Shown here piece by piece: positions 7,542 through 15,144 of a stretch of 29,643 nucleotides of DNA. The notes below the pieces were generated by a model, which did not search any database, was not told the DNA's origin, and was given only the letters and a program-made list of their open reading frames with translations. Source of the stretch: a virus; IMG/VR virus record IMGVR_UViG_3300020438_004042, positions 1 to 29,643 of that record; one strand, written 5' to 3'. The stretch's first letter is position 1; every line of letters starts with the position of its first letter. Position numbers and translations under genes: made by a program.

Positions 7542-7775
7542 ATGAAAGAAGTAGTAGTATACAGTAAAAATATGTGTGGATATTGTGTCCAAGCAAAAAG
7601 TTGGCTTAAAAATAAAGGTATTGAATACACAGAAGTCAATATTGAAGAAAAGCCAGAAGCACGAGAATTTGTAATAAAAGAAGGTCATAGAACCATGCCT
7701 CAGATCTATATAGACGGTAAAAGCATGGGCGGTTATACAGAGCTTGTCAAACTAGACGAATCTGCGTTTAATTAG
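7542..7775 (+). CDS. Glutaredoxin
   Basis: This 77-residue protein has the complete small glutaredoxin layout: YSKNMCGYC (7-15, redox pair Cys12/Cys15), the cis-proline block TMPQIYIDG (about 51-59) and the GG of MGGYTEL for glutathione binding. It reduces disulfides and ribonucleotide reductase using glutathione. Phages of the T4 group commonly carry one for their own ribonucleotide reductase, which is not in this window. It could also serve the peroxiredoxin at 2014. It starts 2 nt after the protease stop. Confidence 0.92.
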   Translation: MKEVVVYSKNMCGYCVQAKSWLKNKGIEYTEVNIEEKPEAREFVIKEGHRTMPQIYIDGKSMGGYTELVKLDESAFN

Positions 7776-7783
7776 CATAAATA
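7776..7783 (+). promoter_or_regulatory. T4-type late promoter candidate (CATAAATA)
   Basis: CATAAATA differs from TATAAATA only at the first base and lies in the 16-nt gap before ATG 7792. Using T4 spacing, transcription would start near 7789, leaving only about 3 nt of leader. No sigma70 -35 box is evident. This would put the next genes in a late unit. Confidence 0.55.
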
Positions 7784-7791
7784 CATTTGTT

Positions 7792-8277
7792 ATGGAAACA
7801 CAAGAAATATTAGATAATCATTACGCAGTTCACAAAAATACCAGTCTTCTTGACGTATTAATTGAGTTTGAAAAATCAATTGATGAAATGGGTGTTTATA
7901 CCTATAAAAACTGGATGGAAGGTGAAGTTGTTGCTGGTCCAGAAGTTGGCAGATATTGGGTAGATATTACATTAATGTATCCAAGAGAGAAAATGCCAGA
8001 TCCTGCAGGCGGACAACGTTTAATGGGATATGACTGTAAAGTATATTACAAAAAAGATTACTATATGGCACCACGCAGAGTTAAAACACCAAGCGATTTT
8101 AAACCTGGAACTAAAAAACCACAAGCAGATGAAGTGCCTGTTTGGTTAGTAACTATTAAAATGCCAAAAAGATTATTAGATAATTTTGATTTAGAAACAG
8201 ATGCTGATGCAGAAGCAAAAGACAAAGCAAAAGATGAGGGGATTACAGATGAAACTACAGTCACTAGTGAAGAGTAA
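7792..8277 (+). CDS. Hypothetical protein, late-gene candidate
   Basis: The 161-residue protein is acidic at the C-terminus (about 135-161, Asp/Glu/Lys-rich) with a beta-rich core containing GPEVGRYWVDITLMYP and PVWLVTIKMPKRLLDNFD. There are no membrane segments. The start directly follows a late-promoter-like CATAAATA, which suggests late expression and perhaps a virion or morphogenesis role. No ribosome site is evident upstream, consistent with a nearly leaderless message. It overlaps the next gene by 29 nt. The family is not recognised with certainty. Confidence 0.7.
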   Translation: METQEILDNHYAVHKNTSLLDVLIEFEKSIDEMGVYTYKNWMEGEVVAGPEVGRYWVDITLMYPREKMPDPAGGQRLMGYDCKVYYKKDYYMAPRRVKTPSDFKPGTKKPQADEVPVWLVTIKMPKRLLDNFDLETDADAEAKDKAKDEGITDETTVTSEE

Positions 8278-8674
8278 ACACCTTGAAGAAGGTTTGAGAC
8301 CAGGTGATTTAGAACACCTTGTGTTAAACAAAGTCAGTATTGATCAGTTTGAGCCAAAAACTGGCAGTGACAAAGAAATTTTAGTAATGGGCTTGTATTC
8401 AAAAGATGATGAACCAGCTCAAGATTTAGCAAGATTTATTGAACGTGGTTATATTGGTGTTGCTGATACAGAAGTATCACCAGGACCAGATGAAGATGGA
8501 AACTATATGGTATTTGTTGAAATTAAAAAAGATCAAGAAACAATGAAACGTGTAGTAGAAATACTTAATGACATCAAAAGTGTAACAACAGTTCAAGAAT
8601 GGCAATTAAACTTCCAGGGTGGCAGAACTCACATGCTATCAGAGGATATGATTAAAAAAACACTTAGAAGTTAA
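8249..8674 (+). CDS. Hypothetical protein, late-gene candidate
   Basis: I chose ATG 8249 because GAGGGG lies 8 nt upstream; the frame is open earlier but has no ribosome site there. The 141-residue protein begins [18 protein letters not shown] and has an alternating alpha/beta pattern with [22 protein letters not shown] and a C-terminal [13 protein letters not shown] stretch. The [16 protein letters not shown] segment looks like a structural or assembly protein. No catalytic motif is seen. It is coupled to the upstream hypothetical gene and ends in a TAATG overlap with IF-1, so all three are probably cotranscribed late. Confidence 0.7.
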   Translation: MKLQSLVKSKHLEEGLRPGDLEHLVLNKVSIDQFEPKTGSDKEILVMGLYSKDDEPAQDLARFIERGYIGVADTEVSPGPDEDGNYMVFVEIKKDQETMKRVVEILNDIKSVTTVQEWQLNFQGGRTHMLSEDMIKKTLRS

Positions 8675-8892
8675 TGCCAAAAGACGATATTTTAAAAGTT
8701 AATGGAATAGTTTCAACGGTATTACCCGGAGGAATGTTTCGAATAACATTAGAAAATAAACATGAAGTGTTAGGACATTTGAGTGGAAAGATGAGAAAAA
8801 ATCATATTCGAATATTAGAAAATGATAAAGTTGACGTTGAAGTTTCACCCTATGATTTAACAAAAGGAAGAATAGTATATAGGTATAAATGA
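8674..8892 (+). CDS. infA: Translation initiation factor IF-1 homologue
   Basis: The 72-residue protein is exactly the length of bacterial IF-1 and matches it end to end: [31 protein letters not shown], then MRKNHIRIL (about 40-48), [20 protein letters not shown] at the end. This is the S1/OB fold that occupies the ribosomal A site during initiation and works with IF-2 and IF-3. PYDLTKGRI is the usual alphaproteobacterial wording. It starts in a TAATG overlap. A phage copy could keep or bias initiation late in infection. It is intact, with no sign of decay. Confidence 0.93.
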   Translation: MPKDDILKVNGIVSTVLPGGMFRITLENKHEVLGHLSGKMRKNHIRILENDKVDVEVSPYDLTKGRIVYRYK

Positions 8893-8893
8893 T

Positions 8894-9136
8894 ATGTGGT
8901 TTTGGATTATAAAAGCAATGGCTGGAGCAATCATAGGAAATGCAACAGCAACATGGTTTCGAGATACCAAACTAGGTGTATGGTTCTATAATAAGATAGA
9001 TTCACTGTACAACTGGGCGGCAAAAAGGTATAACGTACAACTTCTCACTGATGAGGAGAAAAGAATGGCGAAGTTTCCAGCATTGGCAACAAAGTTGGCT
9101 GACATTGAGAGTAGGATCTCGAAGTTAGAAAAGTAA
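8894..9136 (+). CDS. Small protein with N-terminal hydrophobic helix and C-terminal coiled coil
   Basis: This 80-residue protein starts 1 nt after the IF-1 stop. The N-terminus (MWFWIIKAMAGAIIGNATA) is hydrophobic and glycine-rich, a probable membrane-associated helix. The centre is aromatic (VWFYNKIDSLYNW). The last 20 residues (KLADIESRISKLEK) form a short coiled coil. It may anchor to the inner membrane. No family is recognised. The next gene is also a tiny membrane protein, which suggests a membrane-acting pair. Confidence 0.65.
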   Translation: MWFWIIKAMAGAIIGNATATWFRDTKLGVWFYNKIDSLYNWAAKRYNVQLLTDEEKRMAKFPALATKLADIESRISKLEK

Positions 9137-9160
9137 GTCATATAACAAAAGGAGATGAAC

Positions 9161-9319
9161 ATGAGTTGGATAACAAGTAGACTTAAAGAAAAAGCATCAC
9201 ACGGTGGATTAGGGCTAGTAGCAGTTGGTTTAATTATTCTATTTTTAGGTAGTTGGATTAACATTGCGGCTTACGCCGCTATTGCCTTTGGTGCATATCA
9301 ATTTTTTACAAAAGGCTAA
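9161..9319 (+). CDS. Small membrane protein (52 aa)
   Basis: ATG 9161 follows a very good ribosome site (AAAGGAGATGAAC). The 52-residue product MSWITSRLKEKASHGG... has a basic amphipathic start, then a long hydrophobic stretch from about 17 to 49 (LGLVAVGLIILFLG, then INIAAYAAIAFGAYQFF). A central Gly-Ser-Trp suggests a hairpin of two short membrane helices. The size and layout would fit a holin or a membrane-depolarising peptide, and lipase and spanin-like genes follow within 1.3 kb. That function is a guess. Confidence 0.7.
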   Translation: MSWITSRLKEKASHGGLGLVAVGLIILFLGSWINIAAYAAIAFGAYQFFTKG

Positions 9320-9320
9320 T

Positions 9321-9812
9321 ATGAGATTTAGAGAACTAGTTCAGGCAATTCAAGAAAGCATGAGTTTTTCAGCAGGCGCTAAAGATCCAAAAGATAATTA
9401 TTGGCGTTCTGTAGTTGACTCTGGAGATAGATATCATCCAGATGTTTATAAAAATGATTGGCCTTATGATAAAGAGCCAAAACCAAATCCAGATTACAAA
9501 CCTGAACTGGATCTCAGTCTTGCAAACACAAATATGAGACAAGTAATGGATGAATTAGGATATCCAACAAATTTAGAAGATGCATCACCTTTTCCAATTG
9601 ATGAATTTATAGCAAAAACAACACAGTGGTTGCAAAAAGCAATTGGCAAACCATCACCAGAAGAACCAACAACAATTGATAGGTCCGGTGGCGGAGCAAC
9701 AATGATAGGCGGCGGCAAACGTGAAGGCTATTATAATGATGTGATTAAAAGAATGAATCATATTGCTAGAGTAGGCAAACAAAATGGAGCAACACATGTC
9801 TGGGCCACGTAA
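9321..9812 (+). CDS. Head-internal protein candidate with capsid-targeting-like N-terminus
   Basis: ATG 9321 is chosen as the first start after the preceding gene stop. The N-terminus MRFRELVQAIQESMSF resembles the T4 capsid-targeting leader of internal proteins such as IPIII (MKTYQEFIAE|A). IQE|S (10-13) fits the T4 gp21 prohead protease rule, hydrophobic-x-E before a small residue. The remaining 150 residues are hydrophilic with Pro/Asp-rich linkers, a helical 60-100 region and a Gly-rich stretch (SGGGATMIGGG). No enzyme motif is seen. If the site is used, the mature protein would be packaged with the DNA and injected. The inference rests on a short motif. Confidence 0.55.
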   Translation: MRFRELVQAIQESMSFSAGAKDPKDNYWRSVVDSGDRYHPDVYKNDWPYDKEPKPNPDYKPELDLSLANTNMRQVMDELGYPTNLEDASPFPIDEFIAKTTQWLQKAIGKPSPEEPTTIDRSGGGATMIGGGKREGYYNDVIKRMNHIARVGKQNGATHVWAT

Positions 9813-10593
9813 ATTTATAGTTAACGAGTGGCACAAAGATACTGCATTGTTCTTTGCAAAATTAAGTGGTGCGGCATATTATACACCAAAAGCATTTACA
9901 CATTTTTTAAGAAAAGAAAATATTATTGATGACTATCATTATCAGTATGTAGATAAAAAAGGCAGTCAAGCATACATACTTTGGGACGATGAAAACTTTA
10001 TAATTGCATTTAGAGGAACACAACCAAAAGAAATGAAAGATGTATTTAATGATATGAAGTTTTGGAAAAGACCAGCATGGGAAGGTGGCAAAGTACACAC
10101 AGGATTTTCTAGTTATGTTGATGAAATTTGGGATGATATTAAAAAAATATTATTTGAACATGGTGTAAGACCAAATGGCAAAACCAAAAGAGTTTATACA
10201 ACAGGACATTCATTAGGCGCCGCGGCATCAACTATTGCGGCTTCACGTTTGGGAACATTTGCTAGAGGATGTTTTACATATGGTTCACCAAGGTCAGGCA
10301 ATAGAAAATTTATAAACACAATTAAATGTCCAGTATGGAGATTTAGAAATCAAAGAGATTTAGTTACAAGAGTTCCATGGAGAATCATGGGATTCAAACA
10401 CATTGGTAAATTTTGTTACATTGATCGCCACCATGAACTGAGAATTGGTGCAGTTAAATTTTGGAGAATGTTTAAAGATGGTGTAGCAAGTATTTTTAAT
10501 AAAACAGTTGCTGATGGTTTTGTAGATCATTCTATGAGTGATTATATTAAATACATTGAAGACTGTGATAAGGTACACAAAAAGGTTAAGTAA
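9796..10593 (+). CDS. Class 3 lipase family protein
   Basis: I prefer ATG 9796 (MSGPRKF) because GGAG at 9786-9789 is 6 nt upstream; the in-frame ATG 9784 has no ribosome site. The 265-residue protein has the alpha/beta-hydrolase features of lipase class 3: FIIAFRGTQ (about 73-81), the nucleophile elbow TTGHSLGAA, FTYGSPRSGN, RNQRDLVTRVP carrying the likely acid, and a histidine in DHSMSDYI near the C-terminus. Such enzymes cleave acyl esters of glycerides or phospholipids. There is no signal peptide, so it would act on the inner membrane face or after lysis. It lies directly before a possible spanin pair. Confidence 0.88.
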   Translation: MSGPRKFIVNEWHKDTALFFAKLSGAAYYTPKAFTHFLRKENIIDDYHYQYVDKKGSQAYILWDDENFIIAFRGTQPKEMKDVFNDMKFWKRPAWEGGKVHTGFSSYVDEIWDDIKKILFEHGVRPNGKTKRVYTTGHSLGAAASTIAASRLGTFARGCFTYGSPRSGNRKFINTIKCPVWRFRNQRDLVTRVPWRIMGFKHIGKFCYIDRHHELRIGAVKFWRMFKDGVASIFNKTVADGFVDHSMSDYIKYIEDCDKVHKKVK

Positions 10594-10594
10594 A

Positions 10595-11068
10595 ATGTTT
10601 GGAACAATTAAAATAGTATTTGTAGCATTGTTGATATCAGCCATAGCAGGTGCTGGCATGTACGTAATGAAATTACGTAGTGATAATGCTATATTAAAAG
10701 CAAATCAAATTCAATTAGAACAAAGTATCAATTCGCAAAAAGAATTATTAGAACAGCAAAAGAAAGACTTCGAAGAAATCTTAGTATCAAATAGAAAACT
10801 AAACAGTCTTATTAATGTTCTACAACAAGATTTAAAAGACTTAGACAAAAGATTTAACAAAAAGAAAAGAGACATTGGTAAACTTGCTGTTGAACGAGCA
10901 GAATCAATTGAAAGAATAATAAACAAAGGTGCCAAGAATGCCGCAAGATGTATTGAATTGGCATCAGGAGCACCACACACAGAAGAGGAGTTGAAGGCAA
11001 CTACGAAGTCGAAGATTAATCCAGAATGTCCGGCACTAGCAAATCCTTCATATGTACCATATGAATAA
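10595..11068 (+). CDS. Membrane-anchored coiled-coil protein, possible inner-membrane spanin
   Basis: ATG 10595 follows the lipase stop (TAA 10591-10593) with AAGG upstream. The 157-residue product has one N-terminal membrane helix (about 5-25, IVFVALLISAIAGAGMYVM), then a long charged coiled coil (about 30-90). It ends with a Cys/Pro-containing segment (CIELASG, INPECPALANPSY). This type II anchor plus periplasmic coiled coil is the layout of Rz-like i-spanins. The next gene overlaps its end and encodes a lipobox protein, the usual Rz/Rz1 partnership. No sequence-level family match is claimed. Confidence 0.6.
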   Translation: MFGTIKIVFVALLISAIAGAGMYVMKLRSDNAILKANQIQLEQSINSQKELLEQQKKDFEEILVSNRKLNSLINVLQQDLKDLDKRFNKKKRDIGKLAVERAESIERIINKGAKNAARCIELASGAPHTEEELKATTKSKINPECPALANPSYVPYE

Positions 11069-11528
11069 ACTTATTGATTTACACAAAAGACAAATAGAAT
11101 GGTTTAAAAATAAATTTAATATGTCTGATTATGGCGTGATGTGGGTAGCCTATCTTAAAGGTGCGTTTCTCGTATTAATAATTTGTGCATTAACTGGTTG
11201 TGCAGTTGGGGAAAAGAAAATAAAAATATTCTCAGTTGAAGAACCAAGACAAAAATTAGATTATCCAATGCCCACTCCTTTACAAATGGAAGAAGTTAGA
11301 TGGATCATTATCAATTCAGAAAATGCAGATGAAGTGTTCAAGAAGTTAACAGAACAAGGAATTGATCCTGTGTTGTTTGGATTGACTGACAAAGACTTTG
11401 AACTGTTGGCCAAAAACTTTGCTCAAATCAGAGCAAAACTTCAAGAAACAAACATACTGTTAGAAGAATATAAAAAGTATTACGAAGAATATGAATCAAC
11501 TGAAGAAGTTGATGATAAGTCTAAATAA
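11061..11528 (+). CDS. Putative lipoprotein, possible outer-membrane spanin partner
   Basis: The start is uncertain: ATG 11052 and 11061 lie inside the preceding gene and later ones (such as 11139) are possible. A hydrophobic segment, VAYLKGAFLVLIICALTGC, ends in an LTGC lipobox (Cys47 from ATG 11061). Starting at 11139 would give a normal 20-residue lipoprotein signal. After the cysteine come about 108 residues, including PMPTPLQMEEVRW and a C-terminal acidic coiled coil. The position after a coiled-coil membrane protein supports an o-spanin role, but it is longer and less Pro-rich than classic Rz1. It could instead be an ordinary superinfection or structural lipoprotein. Confidence 0.55.
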   Translation: MNKLIDLHKRQIEWFKNKFNMSDYGVMWVAYLKGAFLVLIICALTGCAVGEKKIKIFSVEEPRQKLDYPMPTPLQMEEVRWIIINSENADEVFKKLTEQGIDPVLFGLTDKDFELLAKNFAQIRAKLQETNILLEEYKKYYEEYESTEEVDDKSK

Positions 11529-11531
11529 TAC

Positions 11532-11559
11532 TTGACTTTATACTAATCTATTGTATACT
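11532..11559 (+). promoter_or_regulatory. Sigma70-like promoter for dnaJ, probably giving a leaderless mRNA
   Basis: TTGACT (11532-11537) and TATACT (11554-11559) are 16 nt apart. A start 7 nt after the -10 box falls at about 11566, which is the A of the dnaJ ATG. No ribosome site is visible before that ATG. CTAAATA also occurs just upstream (11521-11527). Confidence 0.7.
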
Positions 11560-11565
11560 TAAACA

Positions 11566-12435
11566 ATGAGTCAGGATCATTACAAAACACTAGGTGTACC
11601 AGAACAAGCATCTCAAGATGAGATCAAAAGAGCCTACAAAAAGTTGGCCAAACAACACCATCCTGACCTTAATGGTGGCAATGATACAGAATTTAAAAAA
11701 GTTAATGAAGCCAACAACACATTAAGTGATGATAAAAAACGTCAACAGTATGACATAGAAAGACGTTTTGGAGCACAAGGTGGCCAAGGTCCTTTTAATT
11801 TTGGCGGCGGCGTTGATGACATCATAATCGACACAGATGGTTTTGGCAATATGTTTGAGCAGTTCTTTGGTGGTCCTAACATGCGTCAAACTTTTAGACA
11901 AAGACAGACAAAACCTTTGCGTAATCAAGACATACGAATTAGTTTGTCAGTGTCACTGGAAGATGTTTATCATGGTAATACAAAAGAAGTAATAATTAAA
12001 ACACCAGATGGATCAAATCAAAACGTAAAAATACATATACCAAAAGCCTGCGATAGTGGAACACAAATTAAATTTACTGGTCTAGGTTCAAAGCAATATG
12101 AAGATTTAAGGCCAGGAGATTTATATGCAGTTCTAAATATAAATGCACATAAAAACTTTACTAAAAAAGGAAATGATCTGCTTACAAACTTAGACGTGAA
12201 TATTTTTGATGCATTATTAGGAACAAAGGTTGACTTACAGCATTTTGATAATATAATAGCAGTAACAATACCACCGTTAACACAGCCAGATGATATTGTT
12301 AGAGTAAAGGGCAAAGGTATGGCACTCAACAACGGTACACATGGAAACTTATATATTAAATTAAATTATAAAATGCCAAAAAATTTAACAGACGAACAAA
12401 AAGATTTAATCAAACAAATTAAGGACAAAGGTTAA
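11566..12435 (+). CDS. DnaJ/CbpA-like co-chaperone (no zinc finger)
   Basis: The 289-residue protein has an N-terminal J domain (about 4-70) with YKKLAKQHHPDLNGG, so the HPD triad that stimulates DnaK is at 32-34. A Gly/Phe-rich linker (about 75-105, QGPFNFGGG...FFGGP) follows, then the two C-terminal substrate-binding beta domains (about 120-280, with VKIHIPKACDSGTQIKFTGLG). The cysteine zinc finger of true DnaJ is missing, so it is type II, like CbpA. It would recruit host DnaK to phage or host proteins. It opens an operon with def and clpA (TAATG coupling) behind its own promoter. Confidence 0.92.
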   Translation: MSQDHYKTLGVPEQASQDEIKRAYKKLAKQHHPDLNGGNDTEFKKVNEANNTLSDDKKRQQYDIERRFGAQGGQGPFNFGGGVDDIIIDTDGFGNMFEQFFGGPNMRQTFRQRQTKPLRNQDIRISLSVSLEDVYHGNTKEVIIKTPDGSNQNVKIHIPKACDSGTQIKFTGLGSKQYEDLRPGDLYAVLNINAHKNFTKKGNDLLTNLDVNIFDALLGTKVDLQHFDNIIAVTIPPLTQPDDIVRVKGKGMALNNGTHGNLYIKLNYKMPKNLTDEQKDLIKQIKDKG

Positions 12436-12923
12436 TGAAACTAGTTTATGCACCAGCAGATATATTAAAGAAACCTACGATAAGTGTTGACGAAGACATG
12501 GATAATGTAGTACAATTAGCAGAACAAATGCATACAGTTATGTCACAAAACAATGGTGTTGGTCTTGCGGCTCCGCAAGTAGGTATTGATAAAAGTTTCT
12601 TTATTGTTGGAGATAAAACACGGTATAAACTAGCAGTTAATCCAAAGATTATTGAAACAAGTAAAGAACAAGTGTTAATGACAGAAGGTTGTTTAAGTTT
12701 TCCTGGTTTGTTTTTAAAAGTTCTACGTCCACTTAATGTTGTTGTAGAATATGTAAATAATAATGGAGAGACAGTAAACGAAAAACTTGAAGGAATGATG
12801 AGTAGAGTTTTTCAACATGAAACTGATCACTTAAATGGGGTTACATTTGATGAGTTGGTTTCTAAACTGAAACTTAATATGGCGATAAAAAAGAGAGATA
12901 AGAGGGTAAAGCACAATGGCTGA
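12435..12923 (+). CDS. def: Peptide deformylase
   Basis: The 162-residue protein has all three deformylase motifs: GVGLAAPQ (41-48), EGCLSFP (84-90, metal ligand Cys86) and QHETDHLNG (127-135, metal ligands His128 and His132 with catalytic Glu129). It removes the formyl group from new N-terminal methionines. Phage deformylases are known from marine viruses and usually lack the C-terminal helix. This one keeps a basic C-terminal stretch (KKRDKRVKHNG). It is coupled to dnaJ upstream by TAATG and to clpA downstream by an 8-nt overlap. The cluster therefore links translation, maturation and quality control. Confidence 0.95.
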   Translation: MKLVYAPADILKKPTISVDEDMDNVVQLAEQMHTVMSQNNGVGLAAPQVGIDKSFFIVGDKTRYKLAVNPKIIETSKEQVLMTEGCLSFPGLFLKVLRPLNVVVEYVNNNGETVNEKLEGMMSRVFQHETDHLNGVTFDELVSKLKLNMAIKKRDKRVKHNG

Positions 12924-15144
12924 AGAATATGATCCAATAGAATCCGTACTAGATACAGCAATGGAATATGCTCGTGAACGAAGTCACGAATATGTGGTTC
13001 TTGAACACTTGTTGTTGGCGTTGTCAAATGAAAAAGAAATACAAACATTGATTACAGATGTTGATGGCGATATTGAGCAGGTTATGATTGACTGTTCAGA
13101 ATATTTAGATCAAAAATTAAAAGACATTGTAGTCGAGTCAACAGATGCTCCACGTAAAACATCAGCCCTTGAGAGAGTATTCAACAGAGCAGTAACACAG
13201 GTTATATTTTCTGGTAGAAAGAAACTAACAGTTAAAGATATTTTTGTTAGTTTGTTAAGTGAAAAAAATAGTCATGCATTATACTTTTTAAAGAAGAACA
13301 AAGTTACAAGACAAAACGTAATTGAACAACTTACAAAAGAAAGATATGGAGAAGATGTTGGATTACAAGAAAGACAGCAAGGTGGTGAACCTGGTGGCGG
13401 AATACGTTTTGAAGATTACTGTACAGATTTAAACAAAGAAGCAGAACAAGGTCGAATTGATACACTAATTGGTAGAGAACCAGAACTTGATGATATTGTG
13501 CATATTCTTGCAAGACGTAAAAAGAATAATTGTATTGTTGTTGGTGAACCTGGTGTTGGTAAAACAGCAATTGCAGAAGGTATTGCAAAGAAAATTATAG
13601 ATAAACAAGTTCCAGATGCAATCAAAGATAAAACAGTTTACTCACTAGACGTTGCGTCATTGGTAGCAGGTACAAAATTTAGAGGTGACTTTGAAGAACG
13701 TGCAAAAGTAGTATTAGAAAAATTACAAAAAAAGAAAGATGTTATATTATTCATTGATGAGGTACATATGATTATGGGTGCAGGTAGTGCCGGACAATCA
13801 AATATGGATTTTGGTACATTGTTGAAACCAATACTTGCAAAAGGTAAACTATTGTGTATCGGTACAACAACAATTGAAGAGTATAGAGAAAACTTTGAAA
13901 AGGATCGTGCATTAATGAGACGTTTCCAAAGATTAGATTTAGGTGAACCAACTAAAACAGATGCAAAATTAATATTAAACGGTATCCTTACATACTATGA
14001 AAAGTTTCACCAAGCAAAATATGACGAAGGATGTGTGGACTTGGCAGTTGATCTTGCAGATAGGTTCATACACAATAAGTTTTTACCAGATAAAGCAATT
14101 GATGTTATTGATGCCGCAGGTGCAAAAGCAAAATTGGCACAGGCACCATCAGTCACAAAGCATATGATACAACAGCAAGTAAGTAAAATTTCAAATGTTC
14201 CTATGGACGTCATTGATGAAAAACAAACTGACAACTATGCTGGACTAGAAGGCAAAGTCAAAACAAAAGTGTATGGGCAAAATGAAGCAATTGAAAAACT
14301 AGTTGATTCTATTATGATTGCAAAGGCAGGATTAAGACCAGATAACAAGCCAATTGGATCATACTTATTTGTAGGTCCAACAGGAGTTGGTAAAACAGAA
14401 GTGTGTAGACAATTAGCAGATTCACTAGGTATTAAATTATTAAAATATGATATGTCAGAATACCAAGAACGACATTCAGTATCAAAATTAATTGGTGCAC
14501 CTCCAGGGTATGTAGGTTACGCAGAAGGTTCAATTGGATCAGGACAACTGATCAATGATGTAGAAGATAATCCAAACTGTGTATTGCTACTTGATGAGGT
14601 TGAAAAATCAGCACCAGAAGTATTACAAGTATTATTACAAGTAATGGATGACGGTAAACTAACATCATCAACAGGTAAAACTGTGATGTTCAACAAAGTT
14701 ATTTTGTGTTTAACTTCTAACTTAGGTGCACAAGCAAGTGAAAAACCACCGATGGGTATTGGGGTTCCTGACTCAGTAAACAAAACGGATGATTATGTAA
14801 AAGACTTCTTTGCACCTGAGTTTAGAAACAGACTTGATGCAACAATACAGTTTAACAAATTATCAAAAGATAATATTTTAAAAATTGTACACAAAGTTAA
14901 AGATGAAACAAATGCAATGCTTAAAGATAAAAATGTTATTGTAGTACTTGATGACACAGCGGCACAGTGGATTGCTGACGAAGGATTTGACCCGTCAATG
15001 GGTGCAAGACCAATGCAGAGAATATTTGATCAAAGTGTTAAACGTCCACTATCAAAAGAAATACTGTTTGGTAAATTAATCAACGGTGGTACAGTAATAG
15101 TTAAAGCAGTAAACAATAAGTTAGAATTAGAATATCAACAATAA
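12916..15144 (+). CDS. clpA: ClpA-like AAA+ unfoldase
   Basis: The 742-residue protein (E. coli ClpA is 758) has a Clp N domain (about 1-145), AAA+ module 1 (Walker A GEPGVGKT 210-217, Walker B ILFIDE 277-282) and module 2 (Walker A GPTGVGKT 487-494, Walker B LLLDEVEK 557-564). The coiled-coil middle domain of ClpB is missing, so this is ClpA-type. GIGV (614-617) lies where ClpA carries its ClpP-docking IGL loop, so docking to a ClpP ring is plausible. No ClpP gene is in the window; the host peptidase may be used. The ATG 12916 overlaps the def stop, with GAGGGT upstream. Confidence 0.94.
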   Translation: MAEEYDPIESVLDTAMEYARERSHEYVVLEHLLLALSNEKEIQTLITDVDGDIEQVMIDCSEYLDQKLKDIVVESTDAPRKTSALERVFNRAVTQVIFSGRKKLTVKDIFVSLLSEKNSHALYFLKKNKVTRQNVIEQLTKERYGEDVGLQERQQGGEPGGGIRFEDYCTDLNKEAEQGRIDTLIGREPELDDIVHILARRKKNNCIVVGEPGVGKTAIAEGIAKKIIDKQVPDAIKDKTVYSLDVASLVAGTKFRGDFEERAKVVLEKLQKKKDVILFIDEVHMIMGAGSAGQSNMDFGTLLKPILAKGKLLCIGTTTIEEYRENFEKDRALMRRFQRLDLGEPTKTDAKLILNGILTYYEKFHQAKYDEGCVDLAVDLADRFIHNKFLPDKAIDVIDAAGAKAKLAQAPSVTKHMIQQQVSKISNVPMDVIDEKQTDNYAGLEGKVKTKVYGQNEAIEKLVDSIMIAKAGLRPDNKPIGSYLFVGPTGVGKTEVCRQLADSLGIKLLKYDMSEYQERHSVSKLIGAPPGYVGYAEGSIGSGQLINDVEDNPNCVLLLDEVEKSAPEVLQVLLQVMDDGKLTSSTGKTVMFNKVILCLTSNLGAQASEKPPMGIGVPDSVNKTDDYVKDFFAPEFRNRLDATIQFNKLSKDNILKIVHKVKDETNAMLKDKNVIVVLDDTAAQWIADEGFDPSMGARPMQRIFDQSVKRPLSKEILFGKLINGGTVIVKAVNNKLELEYQQ

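Noticed and set aside
8201-8248. Longer upstream start for the 8249 gene
   Set aside because: It lacks a ribosome site and would overlap the preceding gene by a further 48 nt; ATG 8249 has GAGGGG upstream.
10538-10594. Longer upstream start for the coiled-coil membrane protein
   Set aside because: It lies inside the lipase gene and would add residues before a clean membrane anchor; ATG 10595 fits the gene order and has AAGG upstream.
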